Shown: positions 35,887 to 44,648 of the stretch, in pieces
How the letters are laid out: the number at the start of each line of letters is the position of its first letter
Position numbering within the stretch: position 1 is the stretch's first letter
Origin: Erysipelotrichaceae bacterium
GTDB taxonomy: Bacteria; Bacillota_I; Bacilli_A; Erysipelotrichales; Erysipelotrichaceae
NCBI GenBank assembly: GCA_017404205.1
Contig: JAFRCV010000012.1
Span: 1-64,000 of the forward strand
Direction of reading: 5' to 3'
DNA length: 64,000 nucleotides
Notes under the pieces: model-generated
Seen by the model: the letters and a program-made list of their open reading frames with translations, nothing else
Told to the model about the DNA's origin: nothing
The model's database searches: none
Position numbers and translations under genes: made by a program

Positions 35887-36696
35887 TTATTTCCTTTCAA
35901 AATCTTCCTTCATAGAAACAATCATGCCTGTTACTGATTGTCCACCATCAACATGGAATGTTTGGCCAACAATAAAACGTGTATGTTCAGGATCAGCAAG
36001 ATATAATACCATTTCTACAATATCGTTTGTACAACCTAAAATACCAGCAGGTATATGATCAGTAAATGCTTTTACTTGTTCAGGAGAATATCTCTTAGTT
36101 GCATCAGTTGCGATAAAGCCAGGAGCTATGCCATTTACTCTAATTCCATACGGAGCAACTTCAATTCCTAAAGCCTTAGTGAACATATCAAGTCCAGCTT
36201 TAGCAGCACAATAAGGGATAAATTTTCTCTTTACCCAAGTAACAGTGCCATGTACTGAGGAAATATTGATGATAGAACCATTAATGTTGTTCTCTTTCAT
36301 ATTTCTAATTGCATATTGTGAACAATATGCTGCAGCATTAAGATTAAGATTGATTTGGCTGTCCCAATATTCAAATGGAATATCTTCAAATTCACCAGCA
36401 GGAATCTTTAAAGCTCCGCCTGCATTATTTACTAATACATCAATAGTCTTAAAATCTTCCAAGAAACTTTCCATTAAATGAAATACTTCTTGCGGATTAC
36501 TTAATTCAACTTTGTAAAGAACAGCTTTAACGCCTAATTCTTCACACTTCTTTAAGATAATCTCAGCTTTTTCTTTGTTGCGATTGTAAGTTAATCCAAC
36601 ATTGCATCCTTCTTTAGCAAAAGCTAAAGCGATGTCAGCACCAATACCACTAGATGAACCAGTAATCAATGCGTTTTTGTTTTTTAAATATCCCAT
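35887..36696 (-). CDS. Short-chain dehydrogenase/reductase (SDR)
   Basis: Classical SDR of 269 aa: NAD(P)-binding TGSSSGIG, the structural NNAGGAL, catalytic Ser in NISSVHG, and Tyr/Lys in YCAAK. Typical members oxidise sugars (glucose or arabinose 1-dehydrogenase type) or the C4 hydroxyl of 2-keto-3-deoxy aldonates. Both jobs would fit between a possible lactonase and an aldonate dehydratase. Starts at the last base of the MBL gene, overlapping by one base; ends just before the flavoprotein. The basic-residue pattern after the first strand (TYNRNKEKA) suggests NADP may be used. Confidence 0.9.
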   Translation of the reverse strand: MGYLKNKNALITGSSSGIGADIALAFAKEGCNVGLTYNRNKEKAEIILKKCEELGVKAVLYKVELSNPQEVFHLMESFLEDFKTIDVLVNNAGGALKIPAGEFEDIPFEYWDSQINLNLNAAAYCSQYAIRNMKENNINGSIINISSVHGTVTWVKRKFIPYCAAKAGLDMFTKALGIEVAPYGIRVNGIAPGFIATDATKRYSPEQVKAFTDHIPAGILGCTNDIVEMVLYLADPEHTRFIVGQTFHVDGGQSVTGMIVSMKEDFERK

Positions 36697-37574
36697 TATA
36701 AAATCTCCTCTTTATATTTATTAATATGTTCATTAACTGTATAAACGGCCATGAACAATTTTGGTGGCATTCCACATCCTAAATCATTAATCATTTTAAC
36801 AGCAATATCTCCTGCAGAATTCATACCTTCAGATAATCTGTTGTTGATATATTTCTGATAAACGTTGGTAATTGTTAATGATAATTCCAAAGCTTTTTTT
36901 ACATTATCTTTTCCTTTGATAATGGAACCAATTGAATCATAATCATGTCCACAAATAATATTATCAATATCCATATTTAGTAATCTATGCATACTACTTC
37001 GATAATCATCTAAACTTTGATAAAAAGCGATTCCTTGCGTTGGCGTACCATTTCCTTGAATGCTATCACCAGTAATTATTGTCTTAGTCTTTTTGTCATA
37101 CCAACAAACACAACCTGAATCATGTCCTGGTGTTTCAATAATAGATAAACGCTTTGTTAATGATTCACCACTTTTTAATACAATGTCAACTTTAACACCT
37201 TTTAAATAAGATTGAGGAGCAGGTGAATATTCAGGATATTTAGTACGAATTGAAATAGCTTTTTGAGCTGGATTTTCAACATTATCCTTATCACTTTCGC
37301 TTGCGACAACTTTAATCTTTGGACATAATTCTTTAATACGATAATATGAGCCAATATGGTCTCCATGACTATGAGTATTTGTTAAATAAGTAATATCTTC
37401 TAATTTGTATCCAAGTTCATTTAATGCTGGAATGATATACTCATCACAATCTTCAAGTCTAGAGCCAGAATCAATTAAAACTTTTTCATCATCATCAACA
37501 AGTGTTACTCCAGTCCATGAATCACCAAATGGCACTTTTAATAAATATAGACCTTCAAATATTTCCTTAAACAT
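36696..37574 (-). CDS. Metallo-beta-lactamase-fold hydrolase (possible lactonase)
   Basis: A 292-aa MBL-fold enzyme with the zinc motif NTHSHGDHIGSY, later ETPGHDSGCVCW, TGDSIQ and ICGHDYDS, so both metal sites look complete. The fold covers thioesterases, glyoxalase II, lactonases and others. At the head of the sugar-acid genes, hydrolysis of an aldonolactone is an attractive but unproven role. It follows the GH43 lipoprotein gene by 8 bp and overlaps the SDR start. No signal peptide, so cytoplasmic. Confidence 0.85.
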   Translation of the reverse strand: MFKEIFEGLYLLKVPFGDSWTGVTLVDDDEKVLIDSGSRLEDCDEYIIPALNELGYKLEDITYLTNTHSHGDHIGSYYRIKELCPKIKVVASESDKDNVENPAQKAISIRTKYPEYSPAPQSYLKGVKVDIVLKSGESLTKRLSIIETPGHDSGCVCWYDKKTKTIITGDSIQGNGTPTQGIAFYQSLDDYRSSMHRLLNMDIDNIICGHDYDSIGSIIKGKDNVKKALELSLTITNVYQKYINNRLSEGMNSAGDIAVKMINDLGCGMPPKLFMAVYTVNEHINKYKEEIL

Positions 37575-37582
37575 ATATTCTC

Positions 37583-39199
37583 CTATCTACCTAGAATAAT
37601 TATTTCAGGTATACCAACTGTATAATCTTCGTTAATTGTTATTGTTATTTTTTTAGCTTTAAGTGGTTCTTTAAGAACTGCACTACAAGCTTGATCATAT
37701 GCAATCTTTTTATATTGCATATATTTTTCATCATCTAATTCGACATTTCTAATCGTTTCCGATTCTTCACCATTTTCAAAGACAATTGATTCAACACTTC
37801 TTAAACGCATCGCATCTTTAATACTTGTATATACAAGTACAGCAGCAATTTCTGTTTCCTTATCAAAATCAAATGTGATTGTTGTTTGACCTGGATTAAT
37901 AATATATTCGCTTACTGGACTTTGCCTATGTAGTGGTATAAAGCCATCATTTACAAGTGATGCATCTAATTTTCCTGCCCCATTATCACAATTAACCTTA
38001 GCTTCTAATGCAACATTTCGATATGAAGAAATAGTTGCTGGTAAAGGTTGAGGAGTAGTGGTCGGTCCATTTGTCTGCATAACAGTTAAGCCTTCATAAT
38101 TCTTCACAAAAGCAATCTTATCAACTGCTGGTTTTCTTCCAGCATCAATTGTCGCATCGTTGAAGAAAGTATGATAAACCATATATAATTCGCCATCTAG
38201 TTCAAATATTGAACTATGACCAGCCGATTGTCTTATGGTTGAAGCTTCAGTAAATATTACTGTACCTCCATCATTGTTTTGGATTTTTCTAAATGGTCCA
38301 AGTGGACTATCAGCTAACGCTTGTCTTACTTGGTATTCAGCTGTCATATATGTAAAAGTAGAGAAAGTTAAATAATAGATTCCATCATGATATGTTACAG
38401 TACAACCTTCATTTGTTCTTCCGCCTTCAAGAACTATTTCATCACCACCAGGAACAGCTTTTCCAAATTCAGTAATTCTTGTGAGTGTTTCATATTTTGG
38501 AGTCGTCCAATCTTCCATCTCCATTCCAAGAACAAATGATTCATATGTATATTCAGTATTTAAATCAGCTATGAAATATAGATATTTTTTACCACTAACA
38601 GGATCTACAAACGGTGAAGCGTCAATTACTTTAATATAACCTACTTTTCCATCAATACCAGTTAAATTTGATCTAAGTTCAGCTGGTATTTGATTGTTGT
38701 GCTTTTCAAATGAAATTAATGGTTCACTTATAGTTTTACTTTCGCTAACATATTCATTAAATGGTCCAGCTGGTGATTTAGAAGTTGCAACAGAAATATA
38801 GAAGCCTTCATTATCTGTTTTATTTTGAGCAGAATAGAATAAATAATAAATTCCATTGTCTTCAATAACTTCTGGTGCCCATAAGTTTTTTGAACACCAT
38901 GTACCATCACACATAAAGATTGGTCCACCATTATGCCAATTAGACAAATCATTAGAGAACAGTATTTCAAAGCCTTTAGCTCCTAATTCTCTTGATGTTG
39001 AATATAGATAGAATATTTTTTGACCATCTTCTTCATCTACCAATATGAATGGATCAGCACCGAAATTTTCCGTTTTATTTTGATAGAATAAATTACTCTC
39101 TAAGATATCGATGGTTTCAACAGTACTTTTAGCACCATTAGAGCATCCACTTGCAAGCAATATCATGATAATTATTATTAAACTTGCTACTTTTTTCAT
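37583..39199 (-). CDS. GH43-family lipoprotein glycoside hydrolase
   Basis: 538 aa with a lipoprotein signal (MKKVASLIIIIMILLASGCS; lipobox ASGC) for anchoring on the outer face of the membrane. The five-bladed propeller has the base Asp in GADPFI, pKa-modulating Asp in VIDASPFVDP and acid Glu in TNEGCTV. A C-terminal F5/8-like module (about 400-538; YRNVALEAKVN...IPEIIILGR) follows. It is closely related to the GH43 at 12620-14140. GH43 enzymes cut alpha-L-arabinofuranosyl or beta-xylosyl links. Gene lies 2 bp after the 791-aa GH43 and 8 bp before the metallo-hydrolase. Confidence 0.9.
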   Translation of the reverse strand: MKKVASLIIIIMILLASGCSNGAKSTVETIDILESNLFYQNKTENFGADPFILVDEEDGQKIFYLYSTSRELGAKGFEILFSNDLSNWHNGGPIFMCDGTWCSKNLWAPEVIEDNGIYYLFYSAQNKTDNEGFYISVATSKSPAGPFNEYVSESKTISEPLISFEKHNNQIPAELRSNLTGIDGKVGYIKVIDASPFVDPVSGKKYLYFIADLNTEYTYESFVLGMEMEDWTTPKYETLTRITEFGKAVPGGDEIVLEGGRTNEGCTVTYHDGIYYLTFSTFTYMTAEYQVRQALADSPLGPFRKIQNNDGGTVIFTEASTIRQSAGHSSIFELDGELYMVYHTFFNDATIDAGRKPAVDKIAFVKNYEGLTVMQTNGPTTTPQPLPATISSYRNVALEAKVNCDNGAGKLDASLVNDGFIPLHRQSPVSEYIINPGQTTITFDFDKETEIAAVLVYTSIKDAMRLRSVESIVFENGEESETIRNVELDDEKYMQYKKIAYDQACSAVLKEPLKAKKITITINEDYTVGIPEIIILGR

Positions 39200-39201
39200 A
39201 A

Positions 39202-41577
39202 TTAATCCTCAAATTTTAGTTTTAGCCAAGTTGAAGGATCAGTCTTACTTGCTTTTTTAGCAACTGTATTTAATTCTCTTTTGATTACGCCTGTATCTTC
39301 TATGCAGTGCATTTCAAGATAAATTCTCATTGAATCAAAGTCAGCTTTAGATTCATATCCTAATGATTCATATGGAATAAATGTTTCTACAGTATAACCA
39401 GGACTAACAGTAACATCTTCTAATGTTCCTGATTTTAGTTTTGCAGCATGAGCACCAGTAAACCACGATCTTAACCAAGCTCTTTGTGACCTAACACCAA
39501 TAGATCTTTGTGATTCGCCAGATGGATCAACTTTAAATGCTACACAATGTTTATCAACTAAACCCATATCTCTTGACGAGAACATAATTAGAATATCAGA
39601 GTTTTCAGCAACGCTTGCTTTTGGATCATAAACTAAATTAGCATCATGAACATCACAAAATGCATATACGCCTAGTTCATCACGATAAATATATAAATCA
39701 GTGTATGTATCTGTTTCTTCAGTAGCACTTGTATATAGACGATATACTGGTGCGCCATATTCTTCATCCAAGTCACCATCAATGTTCAAATTAGCATCAC
39801 AATTCTTCCAATCAGGAGTTACAACTTCATTTTCAAATGAATATTTATCATATAATGCTCCTGTTTTGCCTTCGTTTGCACTTGAACCATCAGCATCTTT
39901 TCCAAGTAAGACGATTTCTGGAATTGCGATACCATAAGGGTTATCAGGATTGACGATTTCAATTGTAACTTTATTCACATCTAATGATGCAAATTCAGCA
40001 ATACATGCAGAACCAACTGCTGGTTTGTTTTCTTCAAAATTATAATAATCCCAATTGTATTCTACAGGTCCAATTGATACAGTTCCTGTTTTACCGTTTT
40101 TAATATAATCAAAAGTAATTTTTTCTACTTGATTAAACATTTCGTTATAATCTTTTGAGTTATAAACCATTACTGCTCTTAATGATACATAATCATCAAA
40201 ATCAAATGTGATTGTTGTTGTATCACCATTAGCTTTATATTCAGGAGCTAAAGAGTTGTCATGGTATGGAATAACCCCATCAACTAGATATTTAACATCA
40301 CTTCCAGCTCTTGTATTGTCGCTTGTAATAGTGGCTTCTTTTGCCATATTGCGATAACCACTAATAGCTTCTGGAAGAGGTTGAGGAGTAACACTAGGAC
40401 CATTAGCTTGCATTACAAGAATGCCATCTTCATTTTCTACCCACGCAACTTCATCAACAGCAAATTTTCTTGAGCCATCATATTCCTTATTATTCTTGAA
40501 TGTCATATAAGCACTCATAGTTGAATCACCTGCTTGTGTTAATCCATGAATACCTACAGCCTGTCTTTGGAAATTAGGCTCAGTATAAATAACTTGAGCA
40601 CCATTATCAAGTTCGAATTTTTCATAAGGGCCCATTACATTATCAGCAACAGCAGCTCTTGTTTGATATTTTGCATTGAAATAAGTATAAGTTAAGAAAA
40701 TTAAATAATATTTTCCATCTTTATAGAAACACATTGGTCCTTCATTTGTACTGCCGCCTTCAGATATTTCTTCTTTTTCTTCAGTTGTGCGATAACCAAA
40801 ACTTGTGATTCTCTTTAATGTTTCATATTTTGGAGTTGCCCAATCTTCCATTTCAATACAATATGCACCAGATGCTTCAGCACCAGAAGTACCTAAATCT
40901 GATACAAAGAATAAATATCTCTTACCAGTTTCAGGATCAATAAATGGAGATGGACCAATAACTTTAATAAAGCCAGAAACACCATAGTGACCAACTTGTT
41001 CAGAGAAATATCTTGAATCAAATTCATCAGTATGAAGTTCAAATTGAAGAACTGGTTCAGCAGCTGTTTTTGTATCGCTTGTAATCTCATAGAATGGACC
41101 AACAGGACTATCAGCAACACAACATGAATCATAACGAAGTGTTCCATCGCTTCCCCAAGGTGCACTATAGAACATAAAATATTTTCCATATTCTTCATCA
41201 TAAATACATTGAGGAGCCCAGAAACCTTTATATGCCCAGTTAACATCCACATCAGGCATAAAGGCATTTCCCATACATTCCCAATCTGTTAAGTTTTTAG
41301 ATTTCCAAACTTGTAGACCAGCAGTATTAATATAGCCAGAAGTAGCATAAATAAAATAGTTACCTGCGTATTCACCTTCAGTACAATACAGTATTGAAGG
41401 GTCTGCGCCCCATTCATTACTTGAGTTTACATAGAATAGGCTCTTGTTAACTTCCTTATCATTACTATCATAGCTGTAATAAGATAATTTTCCGCCACCA
41501 TTACTACAAGCAGTTGTAGTAAGAAGTGAGCTCATAGTTAATAAAATAGTCATAATCTTAATAATTGTTTTCCTCAT
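39202..41577 (-). CDS. GH43-like lipoprotein with F5/8-like and CBM9-like modules; altered active site
   Basis: 791 aa with a lipoprotein signal (lipobox TTAC after LLTMSSLLT). Domains: GH43 propeller (about 45-400), F5/8-like beta module (about 400-560), then a CBM9/DOMON-like domain (about 590-790) with NLNIDGDLDEEYGAPVYRLY. The base Asp (GADPSIL) and acid Glu (TNEGPMC) are present, but the segment that is VIDASPFVDP in its paralogues is VIGPSPFIDP, so the usual pKa-modulating Asp is Gly. It may be a weak or binding-only enzyme. It heads the paired GH43 genes, directly after the permeases. Confidence 0.88.
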   Translation of the reverse strand: MRKTIIKIMTILLTMSSLLTTTACSNGGGKLSYYSYDSNDKEVNKSLFYVNSSNEWGADPSILYCTEGEYAGNYFIYATSGYINTAGLQVWKSKNLTDWECMGNAFMPDVDVNWAYKGFWAPQCIYDEEYGKYFMFYSAPWGSDGTLRYDSCCVADSPVGPFYEITSDTKTAAEPVLQFELHTDEFDSRYFSEQVGHYGVSGFIKVIGPSPFIDPETGKRYLFFVSDLGTSGAEASGAYCIEMEDWATPKYETLKRITSFGYRTTEEKEEISEGGSTNEGPMCFYKDGKYYLIFLTYTYFNAKYQTRAAVADNVMGPYEKFELDNGAQVIYTEPNFQRQAVGIHGLTQAGDSTMSAYMTFKNNKEYDGSRKFAVDEVAWVENEDGILVMQANGPSVTPQPLPEAISGYRNMAKEATITSDNTRAGSDVKYLVDGVIPYHDNSLAPEYKANGDTTTITFDFDDYVSLRAVMVYNSKDYNEMFNQVEKITFDYIKNGKTGTVSIGPVEYNWDYYNFEENKPAVGSACIAEFASLDVNKVTIEIVNPDNPYGIAIPEIVLLGKDADGSSANEGKTGALYDKYSFENEVVTPDWKNCDANLNIDGDLDEEYGAPVYRLYTSATEETDTYTDLYIYRDELGVYAFCDVHDANLVYDPKASVAENSDILIMFSSRDMGLVDKHCVAFKVDPSGESQRSIGVRSQRAWLRSWFTGAHAAKLKSGTLEDVTVSPGYTVETFIPYESLGYESKADFDSMRIYLEMHCIEDTGVIKRELNTVAKKASKTDPSTWLKLKFED

Positions 41578-41586
41578 AATTTTTAC

Positions 41587-42417
41587 CTAACCTTTTATTG
41601 AAGAACCAATTTGGCTAGCAATGATACGTCTTTGCAAGATGCAATAAACGATGATGACAGGCAAGATACCTATTGTACATGTTGCACATGCCATAGCTAA
41701 ATTTCTATCGCCACCTACCATTGCGAAAGCAGATCTAATGACCAATATAATTGGTTGTTTACTTGAATTGTTTATTAAATATAATGGCATCAAATAATTG
41801 TTCCATGCGCCAATTGCGATCATTATTGCACGAGTAACAGTTATTGGTGTCAATTGCGGTAATATTATTCTAAAGAAAGTATTAGTTACATTAGCACCAT
41901 CAATTCTTGCGGCTTCATCTAAAGCCATTGGAATTGAATTGATAAAATTCATATAAATAAATGAACAAGATGGTATACCACCAGCTGCTGTCAATAAAGC
42001 TAGCGCAAATAGTGAGTTTGTTAAACCAAGTTTAGTCATAAGAGCATATGTACCAACAAGGGTAACAACACCTGGAACCATCATAATCAACATTTGAACA
42101 GATTTAATGCTTCTTGTTGTACGCTTACTTCCTCTTGATAAGCCATAACCAGCCATTGAACCAAGTACGACTTCCAAAAGAATTGTTAAGCCTGAGTAAA
42201 TGATCGAATTCTTAAATCCTATCCAAACTTGTTTGTTCAAGAATGCATCTTTAAAGTTTGAAAGTTTAACTGTTTCTGGTGGTAATAAACGTGATGAATA
42301 ATCAGAAATATCTCTTACTGATAAATTCAAAAGTTCATATAATGGCCAAATAGCAATTAAACAAACAATAATGGCAACAATTAATATCCAAAGACGAAAT
42401 TTCTTTTTCTTTTTCAT
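41587..42417 (-). CDS. Carbohydrate ABC transporter permease (MalG/LacG type)
   Basis: 276-aa membrane protein with six predicted helices and the binding-protein-dependent permease loop with an EAA-type motif (MALDEAARIDGANVTNTFFRIILPQ, about residues 165-190). The start MKKKKKFRLWILIVAIIVCLIAIWPLYELLNLS matches MalG-like permeases. Follows the partner permease by one base. With the binding lipoprotein and partner permease it forms an oligosaccharide importer; the ATPase is not in this operon and is likely the MsmK-like protein at 56712-57875. Confidence 0.93.
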   Translation of the reverse strand: MKKKKKFRLWILIVAIIVCLIAIWPLYELLNLSVRDISDYSSRLLPPETVKLSNFKDAFLNKQVWIGFKNSIIYSGLTILLEVVLGSMAGYGLSRGSKRTTRSIKSVQMLIMMVPGVVTLVGTYALMTKLGLTNSLFALALLTAAGGIPSCSFIYMNFINSIPMALDEAARIDGANVTNTFFRIILPQLTPITVTRAIMIAIGAWNNYLMPLYLINNSSKQPIILVIRSAFAMVGGDRNLAMACATCTIGILPVIIVYCILQRRIIASQIGSSIKG

Positions 42418-42418
42418 A

Positions 42419-43291
42419 TTAGAATTCCACCTTCTTACTATTCAAATATTTATTAATTGGCCATGCAATTATAACAATCACCACAAAGAATATAACAGCA
42501 ATTGCTGATGCATAACCTGCTCTTAATTGTGTGAAGTAATATTTTGATATTAATTGTGTTAACGAACTAGATGCTCCATCTGGTCCACCAGCACCCATTG
42601 CACCGATAATATCATAAATCTTAAAGCTAGCAATCAAATTCAATACAACCGATGAGATTATTGAAGGTTGCAATAATGGCAAAGTAATATAAATAAATTC
42701 TCTCCAAGTATTTGCACCATCTAATCGACAAGATTCTTTTAGTTCATTTGGAATACGTTGTAAACCAGCTAAATATGTTAACATTGTTGAACCAATATGT
42801 AATATTGAAGTAGTTAATATTACAACAATAATTGTTCTTGTTCCTGTTTCCATGAAATATATTGGTTGTAAACCAATTAATTGTAATAATTCATTGAAAA
42901 CACCACCATCATATTGATAGAAATAATACATGATTTGACCCATGATAAAGCCAGAAATCATAATTGGTAAATAAACGATAGCTCTAACAGCACCACGGCC
43001 TTTGAATTCTTTATTAACAAATAAGCCAAGCGCTAAACCGACAATGTTTTTAACAATTGTAATACCGAATGCATATGCTAAAGTAGCCTTTAATGCTTTC
43101 CAAAAATATTGGTCATTTATTAATGCTTTAAAATTATCAAAGCCAATGAATTCCATATCTTGAGAATAGCCATTCCAATTAAATAAGCATAATCTAAATG
43201 CATTACCTATAGGAAAGAATTTGAAGGCAACAACCATCAAGATAGCTGGTAGTATAAATAGGAAATATTTTCTATTTAATCTTTTTTGCAT
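42419..43291 (-). CDS. Carbohydrate ABC transporter permease (MalF/LacF type)
   Basis: 290-aa membrane protein with six predicted helices and the permease EAA region LKESCRLDGANTWREFIYITLPLLQ (about residues 190-215) for contact with the ATPase. The N-terminal RKYFLFILPAILMVVAFKFFPIG is typical of family CUT1. Lies 15 bp after the binding protein gene. Confidence 0.93.
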   Translation of the reverse strand: MQKRLNRKYFLFILPAILMVVAFKFFPIGNAFRLCLFNWNGYSQDMEFIGFDNFKALINDQYFWKALKATLAYAFGITIVKNIVGLALGLFVNKEFKGRGAVRAIVYLPIMISGFIMGQIMYYFYQYDGGVFNELLQLIGLQPIYFMETGTRTIIVVILTTSILHIGSTMLTYLAGLQRIPNELKESCRLDGANTWREFIYITLPLLQPSIISSVVLNLIASFKIYDIIGAMGAGGPDGASSSLTQLISKYYFTQLRAGYASAIAVIFFVVIVIIAWPINKYLNSKKVEF

Positions 43292-43306
43292 ATTTACTCC
43301 TAAGGG

Positions 43307-44635
43307 TTATTGTTGTTTTGTTTCTTTATAAAGTCTATCGAAATTCTCTTTCAAATAAGAAATTGCTTCTTTTTTATCTGCTTCACTTCTACCAGCGAAG
43401 ATTTTGCCAGCAACATTACCTAAAATGCCAAACATACCAGCTGGAAGATATTCTCTATCAAAGATATTTGCATAAATCATTTTGTGATCAGCATATTCTT
43501 CCTCAAGTCTTAAGAATGCTTTTGTACCATCGGTATCATCATTTGCAAGTACTGATTCTTGACAAGCTTTTCTACCAGTAGCACTAATTAGTTTTCTTGT
43601 AACTTCTTCTTCTGCTAAATATCTTAAGAATATTTTTGCAGCATCAATATTTTTAGAATTCTTAGAAATAGCGAAAGCATCACCTTCACCAACAGTAATA
43701 GCTTCAACACCTTCTTCAGTAGATGCAGGGAAAGGTCCTATAGCGAAATCGCCTTTAGAATTCATTTCATACATTGTTTGAACAGATGCAGTGTTATCAC
43801 CAATGATAATGCCAGCTCTACCAGAAGCAAGTCTTTCAAGAGTATCCATTTCATTCATTGATTTAGCATCAGCAAAGAAATATCCTTTATCTACAGCCTG
43901 TCCATAAGCATCTAATACATAACGATATTCTTCCCAATTCCATGTACCATCTAATAATTTATCGCCAACATTAGCAACTTCGCCTTCGTAAGTTAGCCAT
44001 GTGCCAACGGCATTAGAAGTCATACCAGCATTTGGGCGAGAAGCGATTGGTGTAAAACCAGCTTCTTTAATCTTTTCACAAGCAGCCCATAAATCATCCC
44101 ATGTATGAATTGATAAATAATCAACACCTGCTTCTTTACATACATTGACATTGTAAACAACACCGTTAATACCTTCAGATACCATACATACATAGATGCT
44201 ACCGTCTTTGTCTTTAATAACACCTAATGCAGAATCTGTGTAGTCTTTACAATAAGGCTCATCTCTTAAGTCTAAAGAATAATCTTTATACTTCTTGATT
44301 GACCAACCAGCAGTTACATAAACATCAGGCATATTGTTAGCAGCCATTCTCGTTGTCATCAATGTCGCATGGTCAGAACCATACCAGTCAACAGTTACAG
44401 TTGCACCATAACGATTTTCAAAATTAGAACAAATTGCTGCAAAGGCAGTTTGTGCATCGCCAGTGAAGTTAACAGCAACTTCAAGGTTTACACCAGCTAA
44501 AGTGTTAGCATCAGGATTATCATGAATTTCCTGATTTGGTTTTTTGTTGTTATTGTTACTTGAGCCATCTCCTGAACAGCCAACAAGCGCAAGCAACATC
44601 ACAACAGATAATAGGCAGATCAATACTTTCTTCAT
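43307..44635 (-). CDS. Sugar-binding lipoprotein of ABC transporter (CUT1 family)
   Basis: Extracellular solute-binding protein of 442 aa, family 1. A lipoprotein signal (MKKVLICLLSVVMLLALVGCS, lipobox LVGC) is followed by an Asn-rich linker and the two-lobed binding fold, with MPDVYVTAGWS and GRAGIIIGDNTAS. It catches oligosaccharides and delivers them to the two permeases just downstream. The gene follows the alpha/alpha-barrel glycosidase by 13 bp. GH43 neighbours suggest arabino- or xylo-oligosaccharides as ligand. Confidence 0.94.
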   Translation of the reverse strand: MKKVLICLLSVVMLLALVGCSGDGSSNNNNKKPNQEIHDNPDANTLAGVNLEVAVNFTGDAQTAFAAICSNFENRYGATVTVDWYGSDHATLMTTRMAANNMPDVYVTAGWSIKKYKDYSLDLRDEPYCKDYTDSALGVIKDKDGSIYVCMVSEGINGVVYNVNVCKEAGVDYLSIHTWDDLWAACEKIKEAGFTPIASRPNAGMTSNAVGTWLTYEGEVANVGDKLLDGTWNWEEYRYVLDAYGQAVDKGYFFADAKSMNEMDTLERLASGRAGIIIGDNTASVQTMYEMNSKGDFAIGPFPASTEEGVEAITVGEGDAFAISKNSKNIDAAKIFLRYLAEEEVTRKLISATGRKACQESVLANDDTDGTKAFLRLEEEYADHKMIYANIFDREYLPAGMFGILGNVAGKIFAGRSEADKKEAISYLKENFDRLYKETKQQ

Positions 44636-44648
44636 ATACTTTTCCTTT

